Of a stretch of DNA of 64,000 nt, positions 35,904 through 44,344 are shown piece by piece. Source of the DNA: Rhizobium sullae (lineage in GTDB: Bacteria > Pseudomonadota > Alphaproteobacteria > Rhizobiales > Rhizobiaceae); NCBI RefSeq assembly GCF_025200715.1, contig NZ_CP104144.1, forward strand, positions 1-64,000, given 5' to 3'. Position numbers and translations under genes: made by a program. The notes under the pieces were generated by a model, which was given only the letters and a program-made list of their open reading frames with translations, made no database searches and was not told where the DNA came from. Numbering within the stretch: position 1 is the stretch's first letter; the number at the start of each line of letters is the position of its first letter.

Positions 35904-36974
35904 TTAGTCGGGAACCACGACGAGTTTTCCGACGAAGTTCTTGGCCATGAAATCCGTCTGAGCCCGATGAAAATCCGATAGCGGATAGACGCCGCCGACG
36001 AGTGCCTTGATCTTTTTTTCCTCGATATAGCGGACGAGCCGGCGGAAGTCGGCCCGCGTACCTTGGCTCGATCCATGCAGCTCCAATTGCTTCAGATACA
36101 TCGTTCGAAGATCGAGTTGGACGACCGGCCCGCCGATTGCGCCCGCTGTCGTATATCGCCCTTCGGGGCGAAGGATTTTCAGGAGATCGTTGAACATCGG
36201 CCCGGCAACAAGATCGGCCACGACGTCGACCGGTTCCCCGCCCGCCGCCTGATGGACGGCTTCGACGAGGTCGCCCGCACCGCGCGTGATGACTGCTTCC
36301 GCGCCGATATCGAGCACCGCGTGCTCCTTGCCGGGACCGGCGATTGCGATCGGGATCGCGCCGCGCGCTCTTGCGAGCTGAATGATGGCCGAACCGACGC
36401 CGCCCGATGCGCCCGTCACCAGCACGCGCTCGCCTGCGGCGAGCCGCGCCCGCTCAAGCATACGTTCTCCGGTCAGATAGGCACAGCAGAAGGTTGCAAG
36501 TTCGATGTCTGTGAGGTCGGTGTCGACGACATGGGCGTTTTCGGCGGGCAGTGCCATATATTGGGCATAGCCGCCGTCCCGGCCGTGGCCCATGTAGTCG
36601 ATGTCGGCGAGGCTGTCGTCTTCGCGATTGTAGATCGAGAAATCGACCATCACGCGTTCGCCGGTCCGGTTGGCGTCGATGCCGGCGCCGACCGCGACGA
36701 TGTGACCGACGGCATCCGTCCCCTGGATGCGGGGGAACGTCAGCGTATTGCCCTTTCTGCGCCACGTAGAAACCGCCGACGGGTCGTCTTCGGTGCCATA
36801 GGCGCCCTGACGAACCCAGACATCGGTGTTGTTCATGCCGCAGGCCGTGACCTTGATGAGCACTTCACCCGCTGCCGGCGCCGGGACAGGGGTAGACTCG
36901 TTATACACCAGCTTGTCGAGCCCGCCATGACCGACGAGTTGGACAGCAGCCATCGTCTTCGGAACAACGGTCAT
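35904..36974 (-). CDS. Zinc-type/quinone-oxidoreductase-like alcohol dehydrogenase (MDR family)
   Basis: A 356-residue medium-chain dehydrogenase/reductase. The GroES-like N-terminus contains GEVLIKVTACGMNNTDVWVR and PRIQGTDAVGHIVAVGAGID; the Rossmann part has VLVTGASGGVGSAIIQLARA. The structural zinc cysteines are absent, as in quinone-oxidoreductase-type members. ATG 36974 has GGGGGAG 8 nt upstream, so it is chosen over a GTG three codons earlier. It lies 16 bp downstream of the DoeD-type transaminase gene, so the two are probably cotranscribed; its role in ectoine breakdown is not established. Confidence 0.85.
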   Translation of the reverse strand: MTVVPKTMAAVQLVGHGGLDKLVYNESTPVPAPAAGEVLIKVTACGMNNTDVWVRQGAYGTEDDPSAVSTWRRKGNTLTFPRIQGTDAVGHIVAVGAGIDANRTGERVMVDFSIYNREDDSLADIDYMGHGRDGGYAQYMALPAENAHVVDTDLTDIELATFCCAYLTGERMLERARLAAGERVLVTGASGGVGSAIIQLARARGAIPIAIAGPGKEHAVLDIGAEAVITRGAGDLVEAVHQAAGGEPVDVVADLVAGPMFNDLLKILRPEGRYTTAGAIGGPVVQLDLRTMYLKQLELHGSSQGTRADFRRLVRYIEEKKIKALVGGVYPLSDFHRAQTDFMAKNFVGKLVVVPD

Positions 36975-36990
36975 GTCACACACTCCCCCT

Positions 36991-38370
36991 TCAGATGGAC
37001 TTGAAGACGCTGTCGATCGCCTCGGCCGCAGCCTTGACGACGATGTCGGCCTCGCCGCGCGTCAGGCAAAGCGGCGGCGCAAAGCCGAGGATGTCACCCT
37101 GCGGCATGGCGCGGCCGATGACGCCGCGTTCGAGCAATGCTGCTGAAACCTGCGGGCCGATCTTTTGCGAGGCATCGAAGAATTTGCGATCGTCCCGATC
37201 TGCAACGAACTCGACTGCCGCCATCATCCCGTCGCCACGTACTTCGCCAACGTTCTTGTGCCCGCCGACGGCCTTTGTCAGTTCCGAGCGGAAATAGGCG
37301 CCCGTGTCGCCGGCGTTCTTTACGAGATCAAGCTCATCGATCAGTTCCAGGTTGGCAATTCCAGCAGCGGCGCAGATCGGGTGCGCAGAGTAGGTCCAGC
37401 CATGACCGATCGCCCCCATCTGGTCGGAGCCCTGGACGAGAAGCTGCCAGACTTTATCGGAAACGATAGTCCCGGAAAGCGGCGCATAGGCCGAGGTGAG
37501 ACCTTTGGCGATGGTGATCAGGTCCGGCTTCATGCCGTAATAGTCCGAGCCGAACGTCGTGCCCAGACGCCCAAATCCGGTCACCACTTCGTCCGCAATG
37601 AGCAGGATATCATATTTCTGCAGCACGGCCTGGATCTTCTGCCAGTATCCCTTTGGCGGTGGAACGATGCCGCCTGTTCCAAGGATCGGCTCGCCGATGA
37701 AGGCGGCGACGGTTTCTGGACCTTCGGCAAGTATCATCTCCTCAAGCTTGTCGGCGCAATGTTGCGAGAACTGCTCTTCGTCCATCGAGCGGTCGGGGCG
37801 GCGGAAATAATAGGGAGCTTCCGTGTGGAGGATGGGCGCGCGCGGCAGGTCGAAAGCCTTATGGAAAAGTTCAAGCCCCGTCAGCGAACCCGTCATGACG
37901 CCCGAGCCGTGATAACCCCGCCAGCGCGAGATGATCTTCTTCTTGTCCGGACGGCCGAGGATGTTGTTGTAATACCAGATGAGCTTGATGTTCGTCTCGT
38001 TCGCATCCGAACCTGAAAGACCGAAGTATACGCGGCTCATGCCTTCCGGCGCACGGTCGATGATCATCTTCGACAGCGTTATCGATGCTTCCGTGCCATG
38101 GCCAACATAGGCGTGATAATAGGCTAGATTCTTAGCCTGTTCGGCGATCGCATCGGCGATCTTTTGCCGGCCATAGCCGACATTGACGCAGTAAAGTCCA
38201 GCAAAGGCATCGAGGCTGGTGCGGCCGCCCGTATCGGTGATGTAGACACCCTCGCCGCTGCCGATCACCCGCGTCGGCGTCTCGCCGCGTGCATGCGAGC
38301 CCATATGGGTGGAGGGGTGGAAGAAATGATCCCGGTCCCAGGCGTTGAGTTCGTTGCTTCTTTCCAGCAT
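36991..38370 (-). CDS. doeD: Class III aminotransferase, probable L-2,4-diaminobutyrate transaminase (DoeD type)
   Basis: A 459-residue PLP enzyme of aminotransferase class III. It has DAFAGLYCVNVGYG near the N-terminus, YHGSGVMTGSLTGL, the PLP aspartate in LLIADEVVTGFGRLG and the Schiff-base lysine in TIAKGLTSAYAPLSG. DoeD converts diaminobutyrate from ectoine hydrolysis to aspartate semialdehyde. The family covers many omega-amine substrates; the specific call comes from its place beside a semialdehyde dehydrogenase and near the ehu-eut-doe cluster (compare atf/ssd in marine bacteria). It follows the dehydrogenase by 33 bp. Confidence 0.8.
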   Translation of the reverse strand: MLERSNELNAWDRDHFFHPSTHMGSHARGETPTRVIGSGEGVYITDTGGRTSLDAFAGLYCVNVGYGRQKIADAIAEQAKNLAYYHAYVGHGTEASITLSKMIIDRAPEGMSRVYFGLSGSDANETNIKLIWYYNNILGRPDKKKIISRWRGYHGSGVMTGSLTGLELFHKAFDLPRAPILHTEAPYYFRRPDRSMDEEQFSQHCADKLEEMILAEGPETVAAFIGEPILGTGGIVPPPKGYWQKIQAVLQKYDILLIADEVVTGFGRLGTTFGSDYYGMKPDLITIAKGLTSAYAPLSGTIVSDKVWQLLVQGSDQMGAIGHGWTYSAHPICAAAGIANLELIDELDLVKNAGDTGAYFRSELTKAVGGHKNVGEVRGDGMMAAVEFVADRDDRKFFDASQKIGPQVSAALLERGVIGRAMPQGDILGFAPPLCLTRGEADIVVKAAAEAIDSVFKSI

Positions 38371-38403
38371 GGCGTTGTCCTTGATGTTAAAGAGTAAGAG
38401 GCC

Positions 38404-39900
38404 TCAGGCGGCCGTGTCGATGCAGAGGTATTTGAGCTCGGTGAAGGCTTCGATGCCATGCCTTGAGCCCTCGCGCCCAAGTCCGGACTGTTTCCAGCCG
38501 CCGAAAGGAATGGGGCCGCCGGTGATCTTCACCCGGTTGATCGCCACCATGCCGTATTCGAGCGCCCGTCCAAGACGCAGTTGCCGGGCGCCATTTTCCG
38601 TGACGACATAGGCGACGAGACCGTATTCGGTGGCGTTCGCCCTTGCGACCACTTCGTCTTCCGTGTCGAAGATGCTAACGCCCGCGACAGGGCCGAAAGT
38701 CTCCTCGCGCATGATGAGGGCATCGTCAGGAACGTCTGTGAGCAGCGTCGGTTCGAAGAACAGTCTGCCGGCGGTATGACGTTTGCCGCCGGTTACCAGT
38801 TTTGCTCCGCTCTTCAACGCATCGGCAACCTGTTCCTCGACTTTGACGATGGCACGTTCGTGGATCAGCGGGCCGATATCGGCGTCCGCCGAAAGACCGT
38901 CTGCAACCTTGAGCGCTTCGATGCGTCGTGCAATTGCCTCAGCGAAACGATCGGCAATGGAGCGGTGCACGAAGATGCGATTGGCTGCCAGGCAATCCTG
39001 GCCCGATGTGGCGAACTTGGCGTCGATGGCAATTTTGGCAGCACGCTCGATGTCGGCATCGTCGAATATGATAAGCGGCGCGTGTCCGCCAAGCTCCATC
39101 ACCAGTCTTTTCATGGTCGGCGCGCATTGAGCGGCAATGAGCTTGCCGATGCCGGTCGAGCCGGTGAAGCTCATTGCCCGGACGCGCTCGTCCTCGCACA
39201 TGCGGCCGACGATGGCTGCCGCATAACCGGTGACGACATTGAATACGCCCGCCGGAATGCCGGCGCGCTCGCCGAGCTCTGCAAGTGCGAGTGCAGAAAG
39301 CGGGGTCTCGGATGAAGGATGAGAAACGACGGTGCAGCCCGCAGCAAGTGCTGCCGCCGCTTTGCGTGTTATCATGGCGGATGGAAAATTCCACGGCGTG
39401 ACGATGCCGACGACACCAAGCGCCTCGCGGCGGACGATCATCTCTGCATCCGGCAGATGGCTGGTGACGTTTTCGGCGTTCAGCCGCTTGCCTTCCTCAG
39501 CGTACCACTCGACGAACGAGGCGGCATAATCGATCTCGCCCAGGGATTCCGAAAGCGGCTTGCCCTGCTCGAGCGTCATGATCAAGGCGAGATCGTGCTT
39601 TGATGCGAGCATGAGGTCATGCCAGTTGCGCAGGATTTTTGCCCGGTGCTGCGGCAGCATGGCCCGCCAGGCAGGCATCGCCAGCGCCGCCGCGTCGATC
39701 GCCGCTGCGGTCTCGTCCGCGCCGAGGCTCGCTACCCAGGCAACGGTTGTGCCTGAAGCAGGATCGGTGACCTCGAAGCTCTTGCCGGCGTTACCCGCCG
39801 ACCAGCGTCCGCCGACATAGGCGAGATTGCGCAGGAGATGCCTGTCCTTCAGGCGCGAAAGCGCATTATGAAATTCGGGGCGGGCAAAAACCGCGGTCAT
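38404..39900 (-). CDS. doeC: NAD(P)-dependent semialdehyde dehydrogenase, probable aspartate-semialdehyde dehydrogenase (DoeC type)
   Basis: A 498-residue aldehyde dehydrogenase of the GabD group. Seen: GVVGIVTPWNFP, the NAD motif FTGSTGIGKLI, catalytic glutamate in MELGGHAPLI and catalytic cysteine in SGQDCLAANR. ATG 39900 has GAGGAG 8 nt upstream; an ATG 15 bases earlier is rejected. General family members oxidise succinate semialdehyde; in ectoine clusters the role is aspartate semialdehyde to aspartate (DoeC/Ssd). The gene leads doeC-doeD-MDR on the minus strand. Confidence 0.8.
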   Translation of the reverse strand: MTAVFARPEFHNALSRLKDRHLLRNLAYVGGRWSAGNAGKSFEVTDPASGTTVAWVASLGADETAAAIDAAALAMPAWRAMLPQHRAKILRNWHDLMLASKHDLALIMTLEQGKPLSESLGEIDYAASFVEWYAEEGKRLNAENVTSHLPDAEMIVRREALGVVGIVTPWNFPSAMITRKAAAALAAGCTVVSHPSSETPLSALALAELGERAGIPAGVFNVVTGYAAAIVGRMCEDERVRAMSFTGSTGIGKLIAAQCAPTMKRLVMELGGHAPLIIFDDADIERAAKIAIDAKFATSGQDCLAANRIFVHRSIADRFAEAIARRIEALKVADGLSADADIGPLIHERAIVKVEEQVADALKSGAKLVTGGKRHTAGRLFFEPTLLTDVPDDALIMREETFGPVAGVSIFDTEDEVVARANATEYGLVAYVVTENGARQLRLGRALEYGMVAINRVKITGGPIPFGGWKQSGLGREGSRHGIEAFTELKYLCIDTAA

Positions 39901-40311
39901 GATTTGTCTCCTCATTGCCGACAGCGAAGTCTCTCACAGGAGGAGACGAGAAATTGTCTGTTGCCGGGGGTCTCACGAGAGAGATTGACTAAGGCCACGG
40001 CCAATCGCGGCTGATCTGTCTACGAGCCGGATTGCGTTTCGAGCATCGCGATCAAACGTTCTTCAAAACTATGCCTTCTATACGCCACACGCCACACGCC
40101 CAGCGGCTCGGCGACGTGTCGTCGTCATCGATATATCCTGGGATCAACGCAGTCAGGACAGGAAGCCTCAGGCTAAATCCGCTTCTGTGTCGAGCTTTAC
40201 AGGTGACCGACTCATAGGCACCGGAAAATCAAATCCGCTCTTTTTTCATGCCGCGGTTCCTGCAGTTTCCAGTAGTAGACGGCGAATCGTCTTTGGCCTA
40301 TCGATGAACCC
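39901..40311. other. Divergent intergenic region
   Basis: This lies between doeC and the nucleotidyltransferase-HEPN gene and should hold both promoters. No clear boxes were identified. The doeC start region contains AAATCATGAC, also present at the enuR start. Confidence 0.4.
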
Positions 40312-41250
40312 ATGCGATCGTCCCTGGAACATCTGCCGGAAGAAAAGCAGCGCGAGCTTGCCCGCGTCGTTGCGATCATCCATGAGGAGTTCGCCGATGC
40401 GCTGTCAGGCACGTCGGCCGCCTTCAAGAAGCGCGGCCGGATCTTAAAGATTTTGCTTTTCGGTTCCTTCGCGCGCGGCACCTGGGTCGACGAGCCGCAC
40501 ACGATGAAGGGCTACCGCTCCGACTACGACATCCTCGTCATCGTCAATTCCAAACAACTGGCCGAACCACAATACTGGGACAAAACAACCGACCGGCTCC
40601 TTTGGGACAAAGGCGTGAAGACGCCGGTCGGGCTGATCGTCCATGGCGCCAGGGAGGTGAACAACTTTCTGGCCGATGGCCAGTATTTCTTCGCCGACAT
40701 CCTGCGCGAGGGCATCGTGCTCTACGAGCTCGACGACCGGCCGCTGGCGGAGCCTAGGACGCTCTCGGCGGTCGATGCGTATAGGGTGGCGAAGGAGCAT
40801 TTCGAGAGGCGCTACCCCGAAGCCCAGTTAACGCTTCGGACCGCGCAATGGCAGGCCAGCCAAATTGGTGAATCGACTGAATGGGCGCGTCTGGCAGCGT
40901 TTAGCTTGCACCAAGCAAACGAACATGCTTTTGCGACCGCGCTCTTGACGCTGACCAACTACAGCCCACCATCGCACAACCTGAAATTCCTGCGGGGGCT
41001 GGCGGAAGACCAGGACCGCCGGTTGATCGACGCCTGGCCGCGTGACCAGCACCGCTATACCGCCTGGTACAACATTCTCAACGAAGCCTATGTAAAGGCG
41101 CGATACTCGAAACACTTCGAGATCACCGAAGAAGCGCTAGCCTGGCTGCTTGAGCGAACAGAGCATCTACATCAGATTGTTGCAGCCATCTGCAGGGAGC
41201 GCTTGGCCGAACTGGAGCGGCAAGCGGCGACGACTGAAGACCGCGCCTAA
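40312..41250 (+). CDS. Fused nucleotidyltransferase-HEPN protein
   Basis: A 312-residue protein that joins an MNT-type nucleotidyltransferase domain (ILLFGSFARGTWVDEP then YRSDYDILVIV, metal-binding GSFARG and SDYD) to a C-terminal HEPN domain (about 165-305; WARLAAFSLHQANEHAFATA, with TNYSPPSHNLKFLRG). MNT and HEPN usually form two-gene toxin-antitoxin pairs in which MNT adenylylates the HEPN RNase; here they are one chain. It sits between two blocks of ectoine genes. Function unproven. Confidence 0.85.
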   Translation: MRSSLEHLPEEKQRELARVVAIIHEEFADALSGTSAAFKKRGRILKILLFGSFARGTWVDEPHTMKGYRSDYDILVIVNSKQLAEPQYWDKTTDRLLWDKGVKTPVGLIVHGAREVNNFLADGQYFFADILREGIVLYELDDRPLAEPRTLSAVDAYRVAKEHFERRYPEAQLTLRTAQWQASQIGESTEWARLAAFSLHQANEHAFATALLTLTNYSPPSHNLKFLRGLAEDQDRRLIDAWPRDQHRYTAWYNILNEAYVKARYSKHFEITEEALAWLLERTEHLHQIVAAICRERLAELERQAATTEDRA

Positions 41251-41348
41251 AATGCGGCATGCCCGCAACGGCATGGGGGCCAAATCCCTCCTCCGTTACA
41301 TCAGAACGGTTGTTCGGCCCGGAGGCCTAGATTATTCGACACGGGTAG

Positions 41349-41492
41349 CTAATAGCCGTTAATACCGCTGCCGCGAACTGGGCCTATCCCTTGCGGCTGT
41401 GCGTAGGTTGTGTTGTCCGAGCCGGTGGTTGTACACCCTGAAAGGGTCAAAAGCGCTATTGCTGCGGCGGCCAAAAGGTATTTCAGAGGCAT
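41349..41492 (-). CDS. Small lipoprotein (47 aa)
   Basis: A 47-codon gene starting MPLKYLLAAAAIALL and continuing to the lipobox LSGC, with cysteine 20 as the lipidation site; the mature peptide is TTTG...GIGPVRGSGINGY. AGGA lies about 9 nt before the ATG. It is an entericidin-sized predicted lipoprotein, envelope-located, of unknown function. Confidence 0.65.
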   Translation of the reverse strand: MPLKYLLAAAAIALLTLSGCTTTGSDNTTYAQPQGIGPVRGSGINGY

Positions 41493-41764
41493 GGGATTAT
41501 CCTATCATGGAAGACTGCCCAGGCCCCAGGGGCCAGAGGCCGGATACTCCCTTAAATCATCTGCAATGGCAAGCGGACGGAGGTAACCGAGGCAAGTGCC
41601 TCCACGGTATCGGGCGGCGGTGATCGTCAGTCGAGGCGGACAACCTTATTGCGGGAAGCATACATCAAGCATCGCATGTCGCAGGTGTTCGGTATTGCCC
41701 ATTCCTAGAATCACACCTCGCCAAGCATCGATGGGCTGCACGCACGGCGGAACAGGGCGGTTCC

Positions 41765-41899
41765 TCAAAGCAGATACAAAAGCTCGACGATCGCCGCAAC
41801 TGTGTCGAGGATTGGCAATGCCAAACCAGCCAGGGCCAATGAGATGATAGGCCAATTTGATTGGGCTTGGGCGGGTTTGTTGTTCCTGTCAACATCCAT
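41765..41899 (-). CDS. Small single-span membrane protein (44 aa)
   Basis: A polar N-terminus (MDVDRNNKPAQAQSNW) is followed by one hydrophobic segment (PIISLALAGLALPILDTVAA) that runs almost to the end. GGAGG lies 8 nt before ATG 41899. No family is known. Confidence 0.55.
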   Translation of the reverse strand: MDVDRNNKPAQAQSNWPIISLALAGLALPILDTVAAIVELLYLL

Positions 41900-42778
41900 A
41901 GTCGCGCCTCCATGTGAATTGATATAGGAAACCCGCATTAAGATGGAAGCCACGCCACCGCCCTTTCATCTTGTGGTCCCTACCGAGGCGCCTTCTCCTT
42001 AGCCGGGAAGGCAAGGGGCACACTCCTGCGGCACTGGGATCATGCAATTTTCATCGACTGAAGGACGATGAAATCGCGTGCCAATAAGCGCGCATGCGAA
42101 GGAAAAGTTCTCGGTGAAAAAAGGAAAACAGCCCCGCCCCATAGGGTGGAGGGCGAGGCTGAACTGGGAGGAGTAAATCACCGCCGCGGCGGCTCACCAG
42201 AAACTAGGGCAAGCTCTCAGTTTCCCAGGCGGTCAAATCGTCGCAGGCCGCGATAGTTCAATGGCTGATACTCCCGTCAATACCAGCGAGTGATCGTTAG
42301 ATGCGGGACTGGAAGAATTATTTCACGGCGCCATTTACTGAATTCTAAGGAACATGGCTCGGTGAGGTCCGCGTTTTATCAGCCCGATGGACGTCGACAT
42401 CGAAGGCAACGGCGATATCCACGCGCTGACACAGTCAAGGACCTCGCCGGTCATGCGCCCAAGCAGCAAGTTATTCGAGTGCCGAAGCTAGTTTGCGTGT
42501 CCAGCCAGACCAAGCCTGGTGATGACGCGCTGGGAAAAGAAGCCCCGCAAGGGGACGGGGCTCAAGAAATGATGAGCAGCGCCCTAGAGCGGGCGACGTC
42601 GGAAAGTACGCTTCATAGCTCGCATCTTCAAGATGCACGAACTAAGGTTCCAGGCCGCGCCCATGGCCAAGTCTCATCGTTCGAAGCCACTCTAGGCGAC
42701 TGACGGACGATTGATCATCGTGTGAGAGAGGCTGGTGAGGCGAGCCGTCTGCTTGATGCTGAGAAGGTGCCAAGGCTG
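41900..42778. other. Gene-poor stretch with GC hairpins
   Basis: No supported gene. Two AGCCCCGC-type imperfect hairpins occur at about 42131-42162 and 42541-42562 (AGCCCCG/GGGGCT). They may be terminators, although neither has a good T-run. Confidence 0.4.
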
Positions 42779-42988
42779 TCAGCCGTAGGGCGAGCGCCCC
42801 GCTGAAAGGGCTGCCTCGATATCTTTTCGCCGCCAGCCCACTTCGGGATCGGGCGGCTGAGCGAAGCGGACGTAGGCGAGGGCGGCTTGTCGACAATCGA
42901 TTTGTTCATAGCCCACCACGGGCTTGTCACCGATGTTGCCGGCGGCACAAATGCCGAGAGCCTTTTGTTCGTGGTAATGGGCAGTCAA
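42779..42988 (-). CDS. Possible small hypothetical protein, start unclear
   Basis: A frame of about 69 codons reads like protein (EQKALGICAAGNIGDKPVVG, then CRQAALAYVRFAQPP, ending EAALSAGRSPYG). Only a TTG start at 42988 is available. The frame stays open to 43079 without ATG or ribosome site, so the 5' end may be degraded. Confidence 0.35.
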   Translation of the reverse strand: MTAHYHEQKALGICAAGNIGDKPVVGYEQIDCRQAALAYVRFAQPPDPEVGWRRKDIEAALSAGRSPYG

Positions 42989-43170
42989 ACGGTGGTGAGC
43001 CGCAAACTCAGTTGTTTTAGAATGGCAACGGTGGTCAAGAGCAGAACGGCCACGTGATCTCGTGGCAGCGGCGTGACGTCAATCTGCCGCCCGACCCCAT
43101 TCTCAAGTTAATGGCGGTCGCGTCCTAGCGCAGCGTCTACATCATCTGGTCGTTTACGCAAGGCGATCGA

Positions 43171-43398
43171 TCAATCGCCCTTTTCTCTCGTCGCCCCCGC
43201 CAACAGCTTTAGCTGTTCTGGTTCACGCACGCCTTGCCGATACAATTCGATGATGATCGATGCCAGGTGATCGACTACTGATCCGCCGTTGGCCAGTTGA
43301 AATTCAGCGCACAGTTCGTCCAGAACCATGTCGCAGATCGCGAGGTCTTCAGACGTAAGTGGGACGTCGCGGAGGCGGGGCTGGTGCGTGTCGGTCAT
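43171..43398 (-). CDS. Small hypothetical protein (75 aa)
   Basis: A 75-residue helical product (LTSEDLAICDMVLDELCAEF then GGSVVDHLASIIIELYRQGV). GGGGGAG lies about 8 nt before ATG 43398. It resembles small rhizobial proteins of unknown function with conserved D-hydrophobic helices. The frame is open further upstream, but no better start is seen. Confidence 0.65.
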   Translation of the reverse strand: MTDTHQPRLRDVPLTSEDLAICDMVLDELCAEFQLANGGSVVDHLASIIIELYRQGVREPEQLKLLAGATREKGD

Positions 43399-43756
43399 GG
43401 TTGTGGCTCCCCCATTTGCTCTTAGCGTTTTGCGACGATCTTTCCAGATTTCCTTCCAATCAGGCGCCGCAACCGAGAAGGCCGCGGCAATCCCGAAGTA
43501 GCTATCATAGACGCGTTTAGCCGGCGGCGCTGGACGACCACTCAACTAGATACTCAGTTCCGAATTCAGCAGTCGGTATCCGCCGCGTTGCCGGATCGAA
43601 GCTATCCGGCCAAGGAATATTGAGTTTTTCCGCCAATGCCCAGCAGCGATGCAACGCCTTTGGCAAGCAGAAGCGAAAAGTCCGGCCTGCCAAGCAGCGG
43701 CATAATCCAACGGCTCGACCAGACTTGCACGACTCCGGTAGTGGGATCGAGATTGC
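43399..43756. other. Intergenic stretch after the AsnC gene
   Basis: No gene supported; overlapping open frames on the minus strand lack ribosome sites and family signatures. Confidence 0.4.
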
Positions 43757-44236
43757 TCACGGTGAACCAATCAAAGATGCGATGGGAAGGACCGTTTCGT
43801 CCTTGACCGTCTTCGTAACGATATAAGTGAAGTAGCGTTCGATGCCGAGTTCGCGGTCGAGCAGGTCGTCGATCAGCCGCTGATAGGCATCGATGTCGGG
43901 TGCTGCGATTTTCAGAAAATAGTCGATCCCACCGCCGACCGACCAGCAGCCGACGATTTCGGGAATGGTCGCGATCACCCGTTCGAAGCGCTCGAAGTCG
44001 CTCTGGCGATGATTGGCAAGCGTCAGCTCCACCATAACGCTGGCGACCGGTGCGATCCGGCGGAGCGCGATGCGGGCATGGTAGCCGGTGACGATACCCG
44101 CTTTTTCCAGTTTTCTCAGCCGCATCCAGCAAGGGGTCGGCGAAAGCCCGGCCTTTTCGGCAAGCGCCAGCTTGGTGATGCGCCCGTCACGCTGAATGGC
44201 GTCGAGGATACGCAGGTCGATGGCGTCGAGTTTCAT
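43757..44236 (-). CDS. asnC: Lrp/AsnC-family regulator of the ectoine cluster
   Basis: A 159-residue feast/famine regulator with an N-terminal helix-turn-helix (LDAIDLRILDAIQRDGRITK then LALAEKAGLSPTPCWMRLRK) and a C-terminal RAM ligand-binding domain (VMVELTLANHRQSDFERFER). AsnC-type genes are regular members of ectoine catabolic loci (AsnC/DoeX), where they activate in response to pathway metabolites. It is divergent from enuR with a 101-bp shared promoter region. Confidence 0.88.
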   Translation of the reverse strand: MKLDAIDLRILDAIQRDGRITKLALAEKAGLSPTPCWMRLRKLEKAGIVTGYHARIALRRIAPVASVMVELTLANHRQSDFERFERVIATIPEIVGCWSVGGGIDYFLKIAAPDIDAYQRLIDDLLDRELGIERYFTYIVTKTVKDETVLPIASLIGSP

Positions 44237-44334
44237 GGCATTTCCGGGTGGGCGAAATCATTCCAAAGATGAGGAAAAGACAATGGGAGCACATTTTGCC
44301 ATTGTCAATTGAACTGATTTTCACCAGTGTCTAA

Positions 44335-44344
44335 ATCATGACAA
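44335..44344 (-). promoter_or_regulatory. Candidate EnuR operator at the enuR start
   Basis: ATCATGACAA includes the enuR start codon and is the exact complement of TTGTCATGAT found ahead of ehuA. Autorepression by EnuR is inferred. Confidence 0.4.
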
